Source: an uncultured Sphingobium sp.
GTDB taxonomy: Bacteria; Pseudomonadota; Alphaproteobacteria; Sphingomonadales; Sphingomonadaceae
Direction of reading: 5' to 3'
Assembly: GCA_913773715.1 (NCBI GenBank)
Contig: CAJYHD010000153.1
Location: forward strand, 1-6,825
DNA: 6,825 bases
This document shows, in pieces, positions 6,407 through 6,825 of the stretch (positions are counted from its first letter, which is position 1; each line of letters starts with the position of its first letter). A model generated the notes under the pieces. It saw only the letters and a list, made by a program, of their open reading frames with translations. It was not told where the DNA came from and ran no database searches. Made by a program: the position numbers and the translations under genes.

Positions 6407-6825
6407 TTAGAACGCATCAGCCCCCATCGCCATGACCGGCGCAGCGCCCGCAGCGATCTGCGTCGCCAGAGCATGCGCCTGCGGCAACACGCGCAGCGCA
6501 TAATAGTCCGCCAGATCACGCTTGCTCCGATGCAGCGGCGTGTCTCCTTCCACAGCTGCCATCCGCGTCCACATCCACCCGAACGACACGAGCGCGAACA
6601 GGCGCAGATAATCCACCGCCGCCGCACCCGCCTCGTCACTGCCCGCCCCTTGCAACGCCGAAGTCGCCGCACGCAGCAACGCGAGGGCTTCCCGCGTCCT
6701 GACCGCAACAGTCAGATCACCCGCCGCATCCAGATCGCCCTCGACCAGCGCGAAGAACCCGTCCACCACGCTCCCGCCGCCCATCGGCAACTTGCGCCCG
6801 ACCAGGTCCATCGCCTGCACGCCGT
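6407..6825 (-). CDS. Acyl-CoA dehydrogenase, C-terminal part (cut by window edge)
   Basis: The last 138 residues of a long-form FAD-dependent acyl-CoA dehydrogenase of the beta-oxidation pathway, which introduces the C2-C3 double bond into acyl-CoA in the cytoplasm. The visible part opens with GVQAMDLVGRKLP, the end of the well-known EGTNGIQAxDLVGRK motif of the FAD-binding C-terminal helical domain. It is followed by the extra C-terminal domain of the roughly 590-600-residue FadE-like class (Acyl-CoA_dh_C, PF12806): YLRLFALVSFGWMWTRMA, YYALRVLPQAHAL and the final ADAF. The frame continues through the window edge, and the GTG at 6820 is an internal valine codon rather than a start. The catalytic glutamate and most FAD contacts lie outside. 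The stop codon is inside the outer arm of the palindromic repeat shared with phaZ. Chain-length preference cannot be judged from this fragment. Confidence 0.88.
   Translation of the reverse strand, partial: GVQAMDLVGRKLPMGGGSVVDGFFALVEGDLDAAGDLTVAVRTREALALLRAATSALQGAGSDEAGAAAVDYLRLFALVSFGWMWTRMAAVEGDTPLHRSKRDLADYYALRVLPQAHALATQIAAGAAPVMAMGADAF

Noticed and set aside
1..6825. Searched for CRISPR arrays, insertion sequences, phage genes, tRNA or rRNA genes, and toxin or defence modules
   Set aside because: No regularly spaced repeats, transposase or integrase motifs, structural RNA sequence or defence-type domains were seen; all coding stretches are explained by six ordinary enzyme families.

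Overview
The window is GC-rich DNA with dense gene packing and strongly G/C-biased third codon positions. Gene content and a CCCGGACTTGATCCGGG-type intergenic palindrome point to an alphaproteobacterium, most likely a sphingomonad (Sphingomonas, Sphingobium or a relative). That placement is inferred from gene style and repeat type, not from a marker gene.

Six protein genes are supported, two of them cut by the window edges. From left to right: (1) the N-terminal 296 residues of a secreted glycoside hydrolase family 92 (GH92) alpha-mannosidase on the minus strand; (2) a free-standing class I glutamine amidotransferase on the plus strand, divergent from it; (3) 49 bp further on, a GH27 'alpha-galactosidase-like' enzyme with a probable twin-arginine signal; (4) a convergent, secreted M28-family zinc peptidase with a PA domain on the minus strand; (5) divergent from that, an intracellular polyhydroxyalkanoate (PHA) depolymerase of the PhaZ cysteine-nucleophile type on the plus strand; (6) convergent with it, the C-terminus of a long-form (FadE-like) acyl-CoA dehydrogenase on the minus strand.

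The left half reads as a small envelope glycan-degradation patch, with an exo-mannosidase and an exo-glycosidase of galactose or arabinopyranose type. The right half concerns reserve polymer and fatty-acid catabolism: PhaZ yields 3-hydroxyacyl products and the acyl-CoA dehydrogenase belongs to beta-oxidation. The M28 peptidase lies between the two and has no evident tie to either.

No tRNA, rRNA, CRISPR array, insertion sequence or phage gene is visible. Most of the window is ordinary chromosomal sequence. The points most worth a second look are the GH27 enzyme, whose sugar-binding positions differ from those of true alpha-galactosidases and suggest beta-L-arabinopyranosidase or another activity; the nested palindromic repeat between phaZ and the acyl-CoA dehydrogenase gene; and an operator-like dyad just upstream of phaZ. 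I did not find a convincing undescribed multi-gene system.
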